Of a DNA stretch of 64,000 bases, positions 22,192 through 33,793 are shown one piece after another. Under the pieces are notes generated by a model. That model did no database searches, was not told the DNA's origin, and saw only the letters and a program-made list of their open reading frames with translations. Origin of the DNA: Rhizopus sp. PT2906. Lineage: Eukaryota; Mucoromycota; Mucoromycetes; Mucorales; Rhizopodaceae. Each line of letters starts with the position of its first letter. Positions within the stretch are counted from its first letter, which is position 1. Both the position numbers and the translations under genes were made by a program. The stretch spans positions 1-64,000 of the forward strand of contig JAMYHX010000081.1 in the NCBI GenBank assembly GCA_025529335.1, read 5' to 3'.

Positions 22192-24337
22192 ATGTCTACA
22201 ACCGCTGACCAGGAAGCGACGACGGCAAGGATGACCAGAGAAAGTACGACGGTTGTCAGGACAACGGATGATAATAGACCTACTCCTACCACTGCCGAAA
22301 GATCTACGACGGAAACGAGAGAAACTACTACTGAAGTAACTGCAACACGGTCAACGGAGGCTAAACCAACAGAGGACCCTACACCTACAGAAAGAACCTC
22401 GTCTAGGATTGTAGAACAAACGCCGACAGTTGACAGCTCAACAAGTGAACGAGCCACTACATCCGACTCAGGGAGTACAAGGGCATCCGAAACGGCAACT
22501 CCTGACCGAACAGCCACAACAGTAACAACAGAAGATTCGACGTCAAGGCCAGATCCTACTACGACTGTGCCTTCGACAACACACGATGTGACAACTAGTC
22601 ATATCACTACGACAGAACAAACGATTGAGCCACAGACTACGTCTTCCTTGGAAACAACTTCTACTGATCGGACATTCACAACAGAAAATACGCCAACTAC
22701 CTCGGTTGAGCCAACCACGCCCACAACTTCGATTTTATCAACAACAGGAGAGCAAACCTCTAGGGCTGAGCCAACTACTTCAACTAGAGTTACAGCCGCA
22801 TCATCCGAAACACCAACAAGCAACACAACCCCTGAAAGTACGCCGACACCAACTTCAGCTACAGGAACAGAAACAACATCAACAGCTGAAACCATGACAA
22901 CACCTGCATCTCCTACAACAAATTCTGAGCCGTAAGTATGAAAAATATGTGCAAGCATGCAAGTTTGTTACTCACTACGTTATTTATTTTTGGCTTTTTG
23001 TATCATTTGCTTACCTTCAATTTCTATTTTTAACTTTTTCATTGTCGAAATTCTTTTTTTAACAAATTTTCTTTCTTTGGCTATTTCATTCGAACACAAA
23101 CGGCTTTTCTTTCCTCTTTTTCTTTTAAATGTCTTCTAGACAAACAACTACAACTTCTGAAGAAAGAACAACAATATCCACAGAGCCTGCCACTACATCA
23201 GATACAACTACTGTTGCTGCTACTACTACTGTTACTGGAACTACTTCTACTCCCGTCGATCCAACAACAACTTCTTCATCTATACAAACAACCACGGAGC
23301 ACGCCACTTCTTCTACTGTAAATCCTTCAACTACGTCTTCAGATACAATGTCATCTAGAACAACCTCACAAGAAACACAAGCTACTACCACTACAACTGC
23401 TATCACTTCTACTGTTCCGCATTCTCCTACAACATCAGCCCCGCCTTCTACAACAACAGAAGCGCCTTCAAGTACTGCTCCACCTTCTTCTACAACACCA
23501 GCCCCAACGACAACCACTACTTCGGATCATCCTACAACAACTGTAGAACCTTCAACGTCAACATTACCACCATCATCATCGTCACCCGATCCGTCTACGA
23601 CGATACCACCTTCGACGACGCATGTTTCACCAACAACGACGACACAAGATCAAACTACGACGCCACCAACGACAACAACGACGGCACCGCCCCCTATCAC
23701 TACGACAACCCCGCCAACTACTACTACCACTACAGTAGCACCACCTACAACTACAACGCAGGAACCACCATCAACAAGCCAAGCTCCTACAACACCGACA
23801 ACATCCCTACGATATCATACCACAAGTGTGACCATTTCAACAGACATTACGACAGAAACTGCCATTGTGGTAAATGGTGTAACAAAGACCATCACAACTG
23901 TCATTCCTACAACGTAAGTAACTAGTGTGCTCAGGTGTAGGAGAACTTGGATAAACTAACCTTCATAATCATTTAGAACTGTCATACCTACGCTTGCCAT
24001 AGATACATCTGATCCCGGTCAAGGCTCAAGCACACCTACAGGAAGTATTGTAGGCGGTGTGATTGGAGGAGCAGCTGGTGTAGCTTTGATTGCAGCAGGT
24101 CTGGTACTATACAAGCGACGAAATAGACGACAAGCAGTGGCAAGGTCAAGTGAAATGTACGATGATGATTTCTATGGTGATCCTTATCGACAGAACAACG
24201 AATGGATGACAGGTGGAAGATTCACAGGAACAGGAGAAGGAAGAACAAGTTTGGACGATGAAGAAGACTTTTACAGATCACAGCATAGACGATCATGGTG
24301 GTCCTCTGTATCTAGTGTATTCCAAAGATCAAAATAA
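22192..24337 (+). CDS. Thr/Ser-rich mucin-like single-span membrane protein
   Basis: Three exons (22192-22931, 23140-23913 and 23977-24337) splice in frame to 624 codons. Nearly 500 residues are Thr, Ser, Pro and Glu with few hydrophobics, as in heavily O-mannosylated fungal surface proteins. A conserved-looking module (about 475-515) precedes a Gly/Ala-rich membrane helix (SIVGGVIGGAAGVALIAAGL), then KRRNRR and a tail of about 70 residues with YDDDFYGDPY and a Trp pair. This layout resembles fungal wall sensors or mucins (Msb2/Wsc-like), but no Wsc Cys domain is present. No N-terminal signal peptide is visible from the ATG at 22192, which is odd for such a protein. The first intron (208 bases) is much longer than its neighbours. 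A separate start at 23129 for a shorter form is possible. Confidence 0.75.
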
Positions 24338-24445
24338 AACTAATATAAAATATCTTGTAATAAAAAAGGGACGCATTAAAACACACACATATTTCAGACA
24401 TTTATAAACAAAAAGTGTATTTTAAATCAATATATTTTAAACCCA

Positions 24446-25420
24446 TTAGTGAGCTTCAACAGGTTCAGCAGCAGGGGCGGGTCTGAAGTCTTGAGCAGAG
24501 GGTTCGACAATAGGAGCTTCATCCTTGGGTTCGAGGATAGTGACAATATCAGGAAGAGTCTGCTTAGGACCGTTACGACCAGTAGGATCGCTGTCCAACA
24601 TGATCTTGACCTTGATACCCAAGACACCTTGACGCAAGTCAACGTGACGAACGGCAGTGGTGATGAATTCACGGGCAGGGTTACCAGAGTGAATCATGAA
24701 ACCGTCAGCGAACTTCATGGCCTTGGCACGGGCAGCACGGACCTTACCAGAGACAACGACTTCACAACCCTTGGCACCAGATTCCATAACGAAACGAATG
24801 ACACCATAACAGGCACTAAGAGACAATCAACATTTTGAAAACATATAGCAACACTTTAATCACTTACCGACGGACAGCCAAACCGTTGAGAAGCTTGAAC
24901 TTGACAGATTCACATTGAGCAATGGCACAGAGACCACGGTTTTGAACACGTTCAGCGTAGAGTTCGACGGCGTTTTCGGGGAACTTGAAACGCTTTTGAA
25001 CAAGAGTGGTCAATTCACGAATACGACGACCCTTCTCACCAAGAACGTTTTGAGTGTGTGTGGCACGGATGATGATTCTATGAATTAATTAGTTTCTCTG
25101 CTCTACTACTTTTTCTATTTCGCTGTCCCCAACACTCTCTCATCTACAATTGATACTTTACTCAGTACGGGCAGGGGTAACGCGGACTTCGACACCAGCG
25201 TAACCGTCTTCAGCGAGTTCACGAGTAAAGAATTCGTTCAATTCGGCGTAGAAGACACCATCGGCGACCTGTCAATGAATGATTATTATGCTGAAATTTT
25301 TTGGTTCAAACATCTAAACTTACAAACTAATAATAAAGTATTTAGTATCATCCATCCATCCATCCATTCACTCTAACTTACCTTTCTCTTCTTGGAGATT
25401 TGAGCTGCAACAGCGGCCAT
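24446..25420 (-). CDS. RPS3: 40S ribosomal protein S3 (uS3)
   Basis: uS3 lies at the mRNA entry channel of the small subunit. Minus-strand exons begin with 25382-25420 (MAAVAAQISKKRK), then start at 25268, and continue to the stop at 24446-24448. The type-II KH domain shows GEKGRRIREL with its GxxG loop. VMESGAKGCEVVVSGKVRA, DGFMIHSGNPAREFITTAVR and GVLGIKVKIMLDSDPTGRNG are family hallmarks. The C-terminus ends EPVEAH. About 240 residues, as expected. Codons are more GC-rich and biased than in the neighbouring genes, as usual for ribosomal proteins. A CCAT repeat lies in the first intron (about 25349-25368). Confidence 0.96.
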
Positions 25421-26919
25421 ATTATATATGTTCAATAAAAAGGAGGGAAACTAGAGCTTACCAGTTTACTGCGTCCTTTTGCCCCCCACTCCTCTGTCTC
25501 TCCCCCCTAGCTCCTGCTCTCTCTTTCATTTCTTGCACTCTGTTAACAACTGCCACTTTACTTTCCGAACCCCCGGACTATTCAATCTCCGACTACGGCA
25601 AGTAGCAAGTCACTTTTGGCCTTTTGGACTGATGAACGGGTTTGTTTCAATTACCAAGCATATAGTGCAAGTTATTCCTTAGCTACTTCTGCCTTGACAA
25701 CTTTTACGAAAGCAAGTTGATTTTGTGATGAACCTTTGTAAAATTGAAAAATCGATTTTAGAACGTTAGCTAATAACCAACTTGCAGTGATTAAGTCTTT
25801 GACAAAAGTTGTCAGTAAATCATTCAGCTTGCACCAATCCTGCAGTAAAAAGCTGTTTGAGTCGTGTGTGTAAATCAAACGATGACAAAAGTCACCAAAG
25901 ATGCAGAAGTACTTCGATGTATTCGCCAAGCACAACTCATTCAATAAAAGAAAATTAGTTTAATGAAAATATTCGCGTCGTATTCTTACTTTTTATCCTT
26001 CTTTCTGTTTAATTCAAATGTTGTCTATGGACTCTTTCAAAGAATGAAGTATAGCATTCTCATCTTTATAATTAGTTTGACTTAGGTCATGTAATTTATC
26101 AACATTGCATATTGTTCATATGATCCTGAATAAGACTGTTGCATAGAAAAAGTTGTATTCACCAACCAAAAGAAATAAAATTCAGTGCATAAGCAGCAAA
26201 GAGACTCCAGGTCAATAATGACAAACAAAGACTAGTAGGCTCATTATTTATCCTGACAGAAGCATACACTGATAAGTAACGTTCGATATATATTATTTGA
26301 TTACATAACATATTGATGAATGGATGAAGGGCCATAAACGCATGGATTGGGAAAATTGTTTAGATCAAGGACGCGCCAATGGTTGTTTTAAAATAACAAG
26401 GATACTGGAACCCTTAATGTCATTTATCATCAATTGAAATCGAAAAAGAAACATTGATTTTCTTATTTTTGCTGTGAATATACACTTATCATTTATATAT
26501 GTTTTCTTGTTCTCAAGAAATAAACTTTTCCAGGCAAATTGTAACTACAACTCACCAAAGACTGCTAACAAAATGAAGGCCATCGCTCGTTTGACATGTG
26601 ATCGGTCTCTGGCTTACGTTTTGATAGTATTCATAATCTTTTTCACAACGTGAGTTCATTTGCTTTTGTAAAGATCTATCATCACGACTGTAAATAAGGA
26701 ATTTGATTTGCCAGCTACAACGTTTGCTCTATGTTACTTGATCTGCTCTAAGAAATAAATCAAAATGAAGCTATACGTTGCTTATCCTGTTACTGTCTAT
26801 CTGATTTTTATCACTACACTATTGGTTTTGATGAAGTTATTTGTGAGCATTGCGTTTCATATTTATATCAAAAGAACACTCGTCAAGAAGTTCATGTCTG
26901 TACGTTTCCATTTACAAAC

Positions 26920-27414
26920 TCAATCGTACTGCTCCTCAATCTTTGCTGAGCTGTTTCGTTCGATAGAATGGAAATATGGTTTTTTTTTTTTCAACGAAAG
27001 GTTGCACTTTTTTCTCATAAAATTATAAATAGTGCTGTGTGAAACTTTTAGAATAGTGAGTTTCTTCAGCAAAAGGCCAGTTGTTTCAACAATAGTAGCA
27101 TCAATGAAGTTAATAACAATTGCTTTATGCTCTTCGGTCAAGAGGGACTCTGATTTTTTTTTTTAAAAAAAAAAAAAAACATTCAAAAGTGTCATCATAT
27201 TATACTGCTTTAGCTATTTCTGCGTAGTTCGAACATGGATACCCAACTGCTTCTCTGCAGCCGACGCACTTATGTACGCTTCGATTTTCAGTTCAAAAAA
27301 CGTAGCCTTATCGAGGACGGCATAGCGCTCAACGATATAGCCCATGGGCTCAAGACGACCACCCTCATCAATGGTATTGCCGTGTACATCTTTATATACA
27401 AACGTTGCACTCAT
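26920..27414 (-). pseudogene. DNA-transposase N-terminal fragment (Tc1/mariner-like)
   Basis: Two minus-strand open stretches read as successive parts of a helix-turn-helix transposase N-terminus. The first (27214-27414) ends ASAAEKQLGIHVRTTQK. The second (26920-27141) has TEEHKAIVINFID, LKVSHSTIYNFMRKKCNLSL and SIERNSSAKIEEQYD. This is the order of DNA-binding motifs in Tc1/mariner-type transposases as I recall them from Mucorales genomes. The two parts are separated by a T11-A15 tract and a frame change, and the catalytic DDE domain is missing. The family assignment is from memory of the motif pattern and is moderate. Confidence 0.5.
27154..27179. repeat. T11-A15 palindromic homopolymer tract
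   Basis: Eleven T directly followed by fifteen A, sitting inside the transposase relic between its two open parts. It can fold back on itself. Confidence 0.9.
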
Positions 27415-28157
27415 TTAAAAATTCTAAAACAGTGAAAACAAAACACCTAATCATTAATGGATAATGTGGCAAACAATGAACGTTCTTTGCCTTTTACTAT
27501 CTATCTGTGCGCTTACACAAAGGGTCTTTGTTGACAAAAAGTTATTGATATACAAACCTTTACTATTCCTTTGTCTTTACTTGTGACTCATGTTCTTCTT
27601 TTAAGGTAAAAATCTCTTTAAAAATATAAGCTCTTCTATATATACCATTTACAAATAGTCACAAAGCTAAACTGGGTATGCGTCATATAACACTGCTATC
27701 TTTCTCTCTCGAAATTGCCCGGCAAGGTCTTTTATGGTGAATATAATATTTCGACGATAGCTAAAATCCTTAATACATGATGATTGAATGATATCTTTGC
27801 TATCATCAACAATACTACTATGGTGATTATGCATGGCAAATATAATATATAAAAAAAAGGCAAAGGGGTGTTTATTACTATTGTATGTAATTCAATAAAG
27901 CAATCAAGCTGCAAAATGAATACATTTTTTTTATGATTATTCACATGCACACATTCAACATACATACATATACGGCATGAATGAATACTTTCTCTCTTTT
28001 CTTCTTTTTTTCTCCCCCTTTTTCTCTTGCTTCCCTTTACCTCTTTTTTTTTTTCTTTATAATGTATAAATTGTGTTAAATATAAAATATACATGTATGT
28101 TTTTGTGTGTTTTTATGTGTGCGTGTGTTTGTTGTTGTTGTTATTGTTGTGTGGATA

Positions 28158-28609
28158 TTATTGTTCTCCAGGTCTTTTGGCGTTACAAGCAACAATTTTC
28201 ACTTTATCAGCAGAGACAAGCTCTTGATCAAATTTAAAGTTTGGATTTTCAACAATAAATGTCCATACTTCGTCACAGAAGCGATATGTATGCAAATGTC
28301 CCTATATAAAAACAAAGTTGTATTAACATAAATAGGACCAAGTTATATTCAACACTACTTTAAGAGTTGCTTTATTTTTAACAATTTGTGAAAGTGCTTC
28401 TGAAATACTCCTGTCAAACGTAACCAATACACGCATGGCAAGCTGAGGAGTGATATGTCCACTTTGAATCAATTCATCCAGTGAATCTGTTAATGCCATG
28501 CCAATACTACGTAAAATAGATACATAATTAATTAGCCATCTTTCTTATTAACATAAGTCGCTTTTTACCTTGATCGACGGTATAATTCATAAAAGGGAGC
28601 ACTGGACAT
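28158..28609 (-). CDS. TOA2: TFIIA gamma (small) subunit
   Basis: This is the small subunit of general transcription factor IIA, which stabilises TBP on the TATA box. Three minus-strand exons: the first is 28569-28609 (MSSAPFYELYRRS), followed by IGMALTDSLDELIQSGHI and TPQLAMRVLVTFDRSISEAL. The last exon, after an intron near 28309-28360, reads GHLHTYRFCDEVWTFIVE, the beta-barrel signature. About 110 residues, the family size. It is divergent from RSP5, with about 490 bases between the starts. Confidence 0.95.
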
Positions 28610-29096
28610 GTTCAAATAATAAATAAATAAAAAAAAAACAAAGAGAAAGAAAAACGTAATTCAATAACAAAAAATAGCGTCTTCTCCCTCGTATTTATAG
28701 GGATGGCTTGGCGCTGAGTATTATCCAATCAAATCATGCATATAATCGGAACTTAAAGAGTGTATGCTATGGCAGAATGTGAATCATGAGTAAAATATTT
28801 CTGTATCGAATGAAAATAATAACAATAATGAATATTCCTTATATGTACATCATGTGTCGTCCTATCGACATCTCATTGACTTTTCTCTCTTTACTAAAGA
28901 GAGGTATACATTTCACTTGCAACGGGAATTCAAAGCCGAATTTCCATTTTTATAGAGAGAACGAGGTTATTTCTTTTATTTTTATTTTCTTTACCTGCTT
29001 AGCATTTTTATATCAGAAGGGAGACAAAAATAAAAATAAAAGGGAGGGAAAAAAAAATCATTTGTTGTGCTTTCTTCTTTTTCCTTATTATTCAAT
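28610..29096. promoter_or_regulatory. Divergent promoter TFIIA-gamma / RSP5
   Basis: About 490 bases between opposite start codons, AT-rich, with a C/T-rich leader before the RSP5 ATG (29069-29090). An ORF of 120 codons on the plus strand here (28786-29148) lacks any recognisable motif and overlaps the RSP5 start in another frame. I take it as chance. Confidence 0.5.
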
Positions 29097-31553
29097 ATGT
29101 CCTCGACAAGAACAGTTCGACTTACAGTCATTGCAGCAGATGGGTTAATAAAAAAGGACTTGTTTTTTAAATTACCTGATCCTTTTGGTACATATTCTCA
29201 TGTTGTGGTTTTTCTTTATTTATATTCTCTTTAATTAGCTGTTGTCACAGTAGATGGAGAGCAAACACATACAACAACTGTAATGAAAAAGACACTGAAT
29301 CCATATTGGAATGAAAGTTTCGACTTGTAATTATATTATTTAAAACAAAAGAAAAGGATCTAATGTTTTTCCAATAGAAAAGTATCTAATGAGAGTGTGA
29401 TCGCAGTCCAAGTATTTGACCAAAAGAAATTCAAAAGAAAAGATCAAGGCTTCTTGGGTGTTATCAATGTTCAGGTATCAAGTGTCTTTGACCTCGACGT
29501 AGGAGGCGATGGTAAGTTTAAAAAAGTAAATGCGCACATCCGCAAGTTTAAACCCAGTTGAATAACAGAAATGCTGACACTCGAGCTCAAGAAATCAAAT
29601 GCAAATGAAGCTGTGCATGGAAAATTGATTCTAAATCTATCAACAAATGTCAATGCACCCATCAGAAACGGTACGGATACCCTTGCACCCTCATCCTCAA
29701 ATATCACAGCTGAAAACAATAATCAAAGCACCAATATTAGTAGTAGTAACAGCAGTAGTACGAACGACAGTATCAATCATCGTATATCAGTCAATAGTGA
29801 GCCTAATGAAGACTTACCTCCCGGTTGGGAGCGTAGAGTAGATCATTTGGGTAGACCATATTATGTGGACCATAACACTCGAACGACAACCTGGAAGCGT
29901 CCATCATCCCGTACTGCGCAAGAACAAGAAAATCAAACAGAGTTACAGAGACGTCATCATAATGCTCGTGGATTGCCTGAACAACAACAACAGCAACCAC
30001 CACCACCACAACAACAACAACAGATAAACATACCAAACAACAACATAACAACGGCTGGATCAGGACCACTGCCACCAGGTTGGGAAATGCGTACGAGTGC
30101 AGAAGGAAGACCATACTTTGTTGATCATAATACACGTACGACGACTTGGGTTGATCCAAGACGACAGCAGTATATTAGCACCATTGGCCCTGGATCTAAT
30201 CTGCAGGTGCAAGTACAGCCTGTATCTCAACTAGGACCCTTACCATCTGGCTGGGAAATGCGTCTGACGAGCACAGGCCGTGTGTACTTTGTGGATCACA
30301 ACACCAAGACGACCACGTGGGATGATCCCCGTTTACCCAGCAGTCTAGATCAAAACGTACCTCAATACAAGCGAGATTTCCGTAGAAAGCTAATCTACTT
30401 CCGCTCACAACCTGCATTGCGTCCAGTTCCCGGTCAGTGTCATATCAAGATTCGCAGAGACCATATATTCGAGGATGCTTATGCCGAAATCATGCGACAG
30501 GCTCCTGCTGACCTCAAAAAACGATTGATGATCAAGTTTGACGGAGAAGACGGTCTAGACTATGGTGGTCTCTCTCGTGAATTCTTCTTTTTACTCTCTC
30601 ATGAAATGTTCAATCCTTTCTATTGTCTGTTTGAGTACTCGGCTCATGACAACTACACACTGCAGATCAACCCTCACTCGGGCATTAATCCTGAACATCT
30701 AAATTACTTTAGATTCATTGGTCGCGTTGTCGGTCTTGCCATCTTCCACCGTCGATTCTTGGACGCCTTCTTTATCGTTTCATTTTACAAGATGATCTTG
30801 AACAAGAAGATTCTTGTTGCAGATATGGAAAGTGTCGACGCCGAGTTCTTCCGGTCCTTGACTTGGATCCTCGAGAACGATATTACGGATGTACTCGATT
30901 TGACTTTTTCGACAGACGATGATCGATTTGGTGAGGTCGTCACTGTCGACCTGATACCAAACGGACAAAACATTGAAGTCACTGAAGAAAACAAGAAAGA
31001 ATACGTCAATTTGATCACCGAATGGCGTATCCACAAGCGTGTTGAAGAACAGTTCAGGGCATTCAAGGAAGGATTTAACCAGTTGATTCCTCAAGAACTC
31101 ATCAACGTCTTTGACGAACGTGAACTCGAACTACTGATCGGTGGTATTGCCGAGATCGATGTGGATGATTGGAAAAAACATACGGATTACAGAGGATATA
31201 CTGAGCAGGACGATGTCATTCAGTGGTTCTGGAAGTGTATCCGTAGCTGGGATAGTGAGAAAAAGGCAAGATTGCTTCAGTTCACGACAGGCACATCACG
31301 TATACCCGTGAATGGCTTCAAGGACCTTCAAGGCAGTGATGGACCAAGAAGGTTTACAATTGAAAAGTCGGGAGAGATTACACAGTTACCCAAAGCACAC
31401 ACATGGTGAGTTCAGATAGTTTATTAAACATTATTAACATGTATACATGATAGCTTTAATCGTATTGACATGCCACCTTATAAATCTTATGAAACACTCG
31501 TTGCGAAGTTAACCATGGCAGTAGAAGAAACCGTTGGTTTTGGTCAAGAATAA
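29097..31553 (+). CDS. RSP5: Rsp5/NEDD4-type HECT E3 ubiquitin ligase
   Basis: This ligase ubiquitinates plasma-membrane transporters and many other substrates, acting on endosomes, the plasma membrane and cytosol. There are five exons (29097-29187, 29239-29326, 29378-29511, 29569-31405 and 31454-31553), giving 749 codons. The N-terminal C2 domain covers about residues 1-130 (LTVIAADGLIKKD and LNPYWNESFDL). Three WW domains follow, starting LPPGWERRVDHLGRPYYVDH, LPPGWEMRTSAEGRPYFVDH and LPSGWEMRLTSTGRVYFVDH, with a Gln/Pro-rich linker between the first two. The HECT domain occupies the last 350 residues (FDGEDGLDYGGLSREFFFLL). The catalytic Cys lies in HTCFNRIDMPPY, and its codon is split TG|C by the last intron. 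The full-length architecture matches yeast Rsp5. Confidence 0.97.
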
Positions 31554-31579
31554 AAACAGAAAAAGTATTTATATACATT

Positions 31580-33083
31580 CTATGAAAGACCATAATCCCA
31601 GACATGAATATCACCTTGATCATCCGCACTGACCACTTTTGTATCACTTAAGCCGACTGCTGTTACCGGACAGGCACCACTTGTCTTGAGAGAATACATG
31701 GGTAAGCCGTTCTGGCTGTCCCATAGCTTGAGTGAACCATCATCAGATCCTGAGACGAGTCTGAGCTTATCAAAGGCAAGAGCGCCAATGCCTTGGACAT
31801 GGCCAAAGAGAGTTTGTAAACATTGACCTGTCTGGATTGACCAGACCTTGATTGTATGATCTTTTGAACCAGAGATGATCACAGCATCGTTTTCCTTTGA
31901 GAAGCTGTGCCCAGGCATACCAGGTATCGCAGTCATGATAGGACCAACGTGGCCGTGAAAGGTGCGAATGCAGACACGCTTATTGAGATCCCAGAGACGA
32001 AGGGTGCAGTCATCGGAAGCAGAGACTAGGAAATGCTGTTGATGAATTTGAACGTGGTTAACAGCTTGAGTATGACCTGTCAGGGTAAAGCATTCACCCG
32101 TTTGAAAGTTCCAGACCTTGATCGTGGCATCAGCCGAACCACTAGCCAAGAGTCGACAGTTGAAATGGAGATGATTGACACCATCAGTGTGCCCTTCGAG
32201 TGTACGGATGCATTGGCCAGTGTTGTAGTTCCAGATCCTCAGTGTGTGGTCAGAAGAACCTGTAACAAGCTTGGTATCATCAAATTGAAGAGTGCGAATC
32301 GGTCGAGAGTGTCCCTTGAGTTGTCGAAGGACTTGTCCAGTTTCCAAGTTCCAGACAGTGACTGTCTTGTCTTGAGATCCAGTGATCAAGGTATTGTTGG
32401 CTTCGGATAGTTGCAGACAGGTGATTGAGGCACTGTGGTGTCGTTTGAGGGTATAGTGTTTGGACATATTACGTCTCCAATGACGCTCGACTATCAGTCG
32501 TTCACTGTATACTTCCTTCCATGCTCGTTTCTTGGATACACATGTCGTCTCGTCTCGTTTGCGCTTGCGAGTCAATGGAAGTAAGGGAAGTCCCCAACCA
32601 CATCTTGTGCATTTCTTGTTGATATGTTGTTCGCAGAGTCTATGCCAGAGGGTATCATCGTCAGCTAATTGACGCCAGTGTCGACTGACTTGAGCTGCTG
32701 TGCAAAGGGATGAGGCGTCGAGGTATCTAAAGATCTGTATCGTGATCTCTCGAGGGAAGATATGAGTGAAGTCTGTGCTAAGGAGTGGTGTGACTGCGTT
32801 GGATAAATAAGACAATTGAGGTGTACAAGCAGAGGCGAGGATGCCCTTGAGGATCAGTAACCGAGAAGAAGGTGAAGCATGCTGAAATGTGTTCCATATG
32901 TTCATGATCTCTTCTTGTTCATCGACAGGTAGTGTGCTAAGCTCCTATAAACTCCTATTATGAGCAATTGTCATATATTTGTATAAATCAAAAAAGTACC
33001 TCTTGTAAATAAAAGTCATTATGATTTCTTGATGAATTAAGTGCTGGGTTATGTCGATAGCAAAAGGTATTATGGCAATTCAT
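31580..33083 (-). CDS. MET30: SCF F-box/WD40 protein Met30/SconB
   Basis: This is the substrate receptor of an SCF ubiquitin ligase. In yeast and Aspergillus the orthologue controls sulfur assimilation and the cell cycle. Two minus-strand exons (33000-33083 and 31580-32944) give 482 codons. The short first exon (MNCHNTFCYRHNP) carries the Cys/His N-terminus typical of Met30/SconB. The F-box follows at about residues 85-130 (FPREITIQIFRYLDASSLCT), with VSRHWRQLADDDTLWHRLCE and the marker KKCTRCGWGLPLL. Seven WD40 repeats fill the C-terminal 300 residues, with repeated GHTxxV...SGSxDxTIKVW units. Orthology to Met30/SconB rather than Cdc4 rests on the N-terminus and the CGWGLPLL box. It is convergent with RSP5. 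Confidence 0.92.
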
Positions 33084-33793
33084 AAAGGATAGAAGAGAGA
33101 GAGATGAAGGAGAGCAGACAAAGAGATGGAGATATTTATATTATAAAATGCAAATGGCGCAAAATCGACTGAAGCTTGTCAAAAAAGAAGAGATATGCGA
33201 TTTGATTGGCTAATGATTATGCAATAGGATTAAAAAACGCTTTTACTGGACTTTGCATGTGGATTTGCATCGACCAGAATAAAACATTTGTGCTGAGATT
33301 GAAATTATTTTGCGTGCTACACCAATAAATTTGCGTTTGATGACAGGCACTGGAAATTAAGTTGATCAATGTCGAGATAAGTATATCTTGCATTTTCTAA
33401 TCTAAACATGACAATACAAAGAAGGACGACCTTGCGTTCATTCCCAGATGCTTTTATTAAAACGAGTCATATGCTTACAGTGAGCCTTATGAGTTTGTTT
33501 CGTCGATAGATCAAAGATGAGATCTAATGTATTTATATTTACTCACAAGCATAAAGCTATTGTCAATACAGAGGCCCAACTCAGGCCGCATAATGAGTCT
33601 TGATGTTCTCTCTCACGTGTTTATGGCTTTTGATAACCATATAGGGTAGATTCCCCTTGTTTTTACTGGCTCAGTATTTATATTACTGCTGTTGATTTTC
33701 ACAACTGATGCTCCATAATCAATATTCTTCTTGAATGATCTCTTGCACCTTTTTTTGACGACGGCATTCTAAGAACACCTTCTCTGTTGGCTT
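33084..33793. other. Intergenic upstream of MET30
   Basis: This is the promoter side of MET30 (minus strand). AT-rich, with no gene or repeat recognised. Confidence 0.5.

Larger units (their letters stand above)
25421..28157. other. Gene-poor region with transposon scraps
   Basis: About 2.7 kb between two minus-strand genes. It contains a DNA-transposase relic (26920-27414, listed separately) and an open minus-strand stretch (25672-25944) I cannot assign. Two short plus-strand ATG stretches (26573 and 26765) encode hydrophobic starts but no recognised protein. The region from 27420 to 28100 is low-complexity T/C-rich DNA and the 3' flank of TFIIA-gamma. Confidence 0.5.

Noticed and set aside
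22185..22958. Val/Ser-rich open frames antisense to the mucin-like gene, also 23125-23517
   Set aside because: Reverse complement of ACN (Thr) codons gives GT-rich Val frames; this is composition, not coding.
24449..24838. 129-codon open frame opposite RPS3
   Set aside because: Antisense shadow of the ribosomal protein gene.
28786..29148. 120-codon plus-strand open frame before RSP5
   Set aside because: Overlaps the RSP5 start in another frame, has no motif and lies in the leader region.
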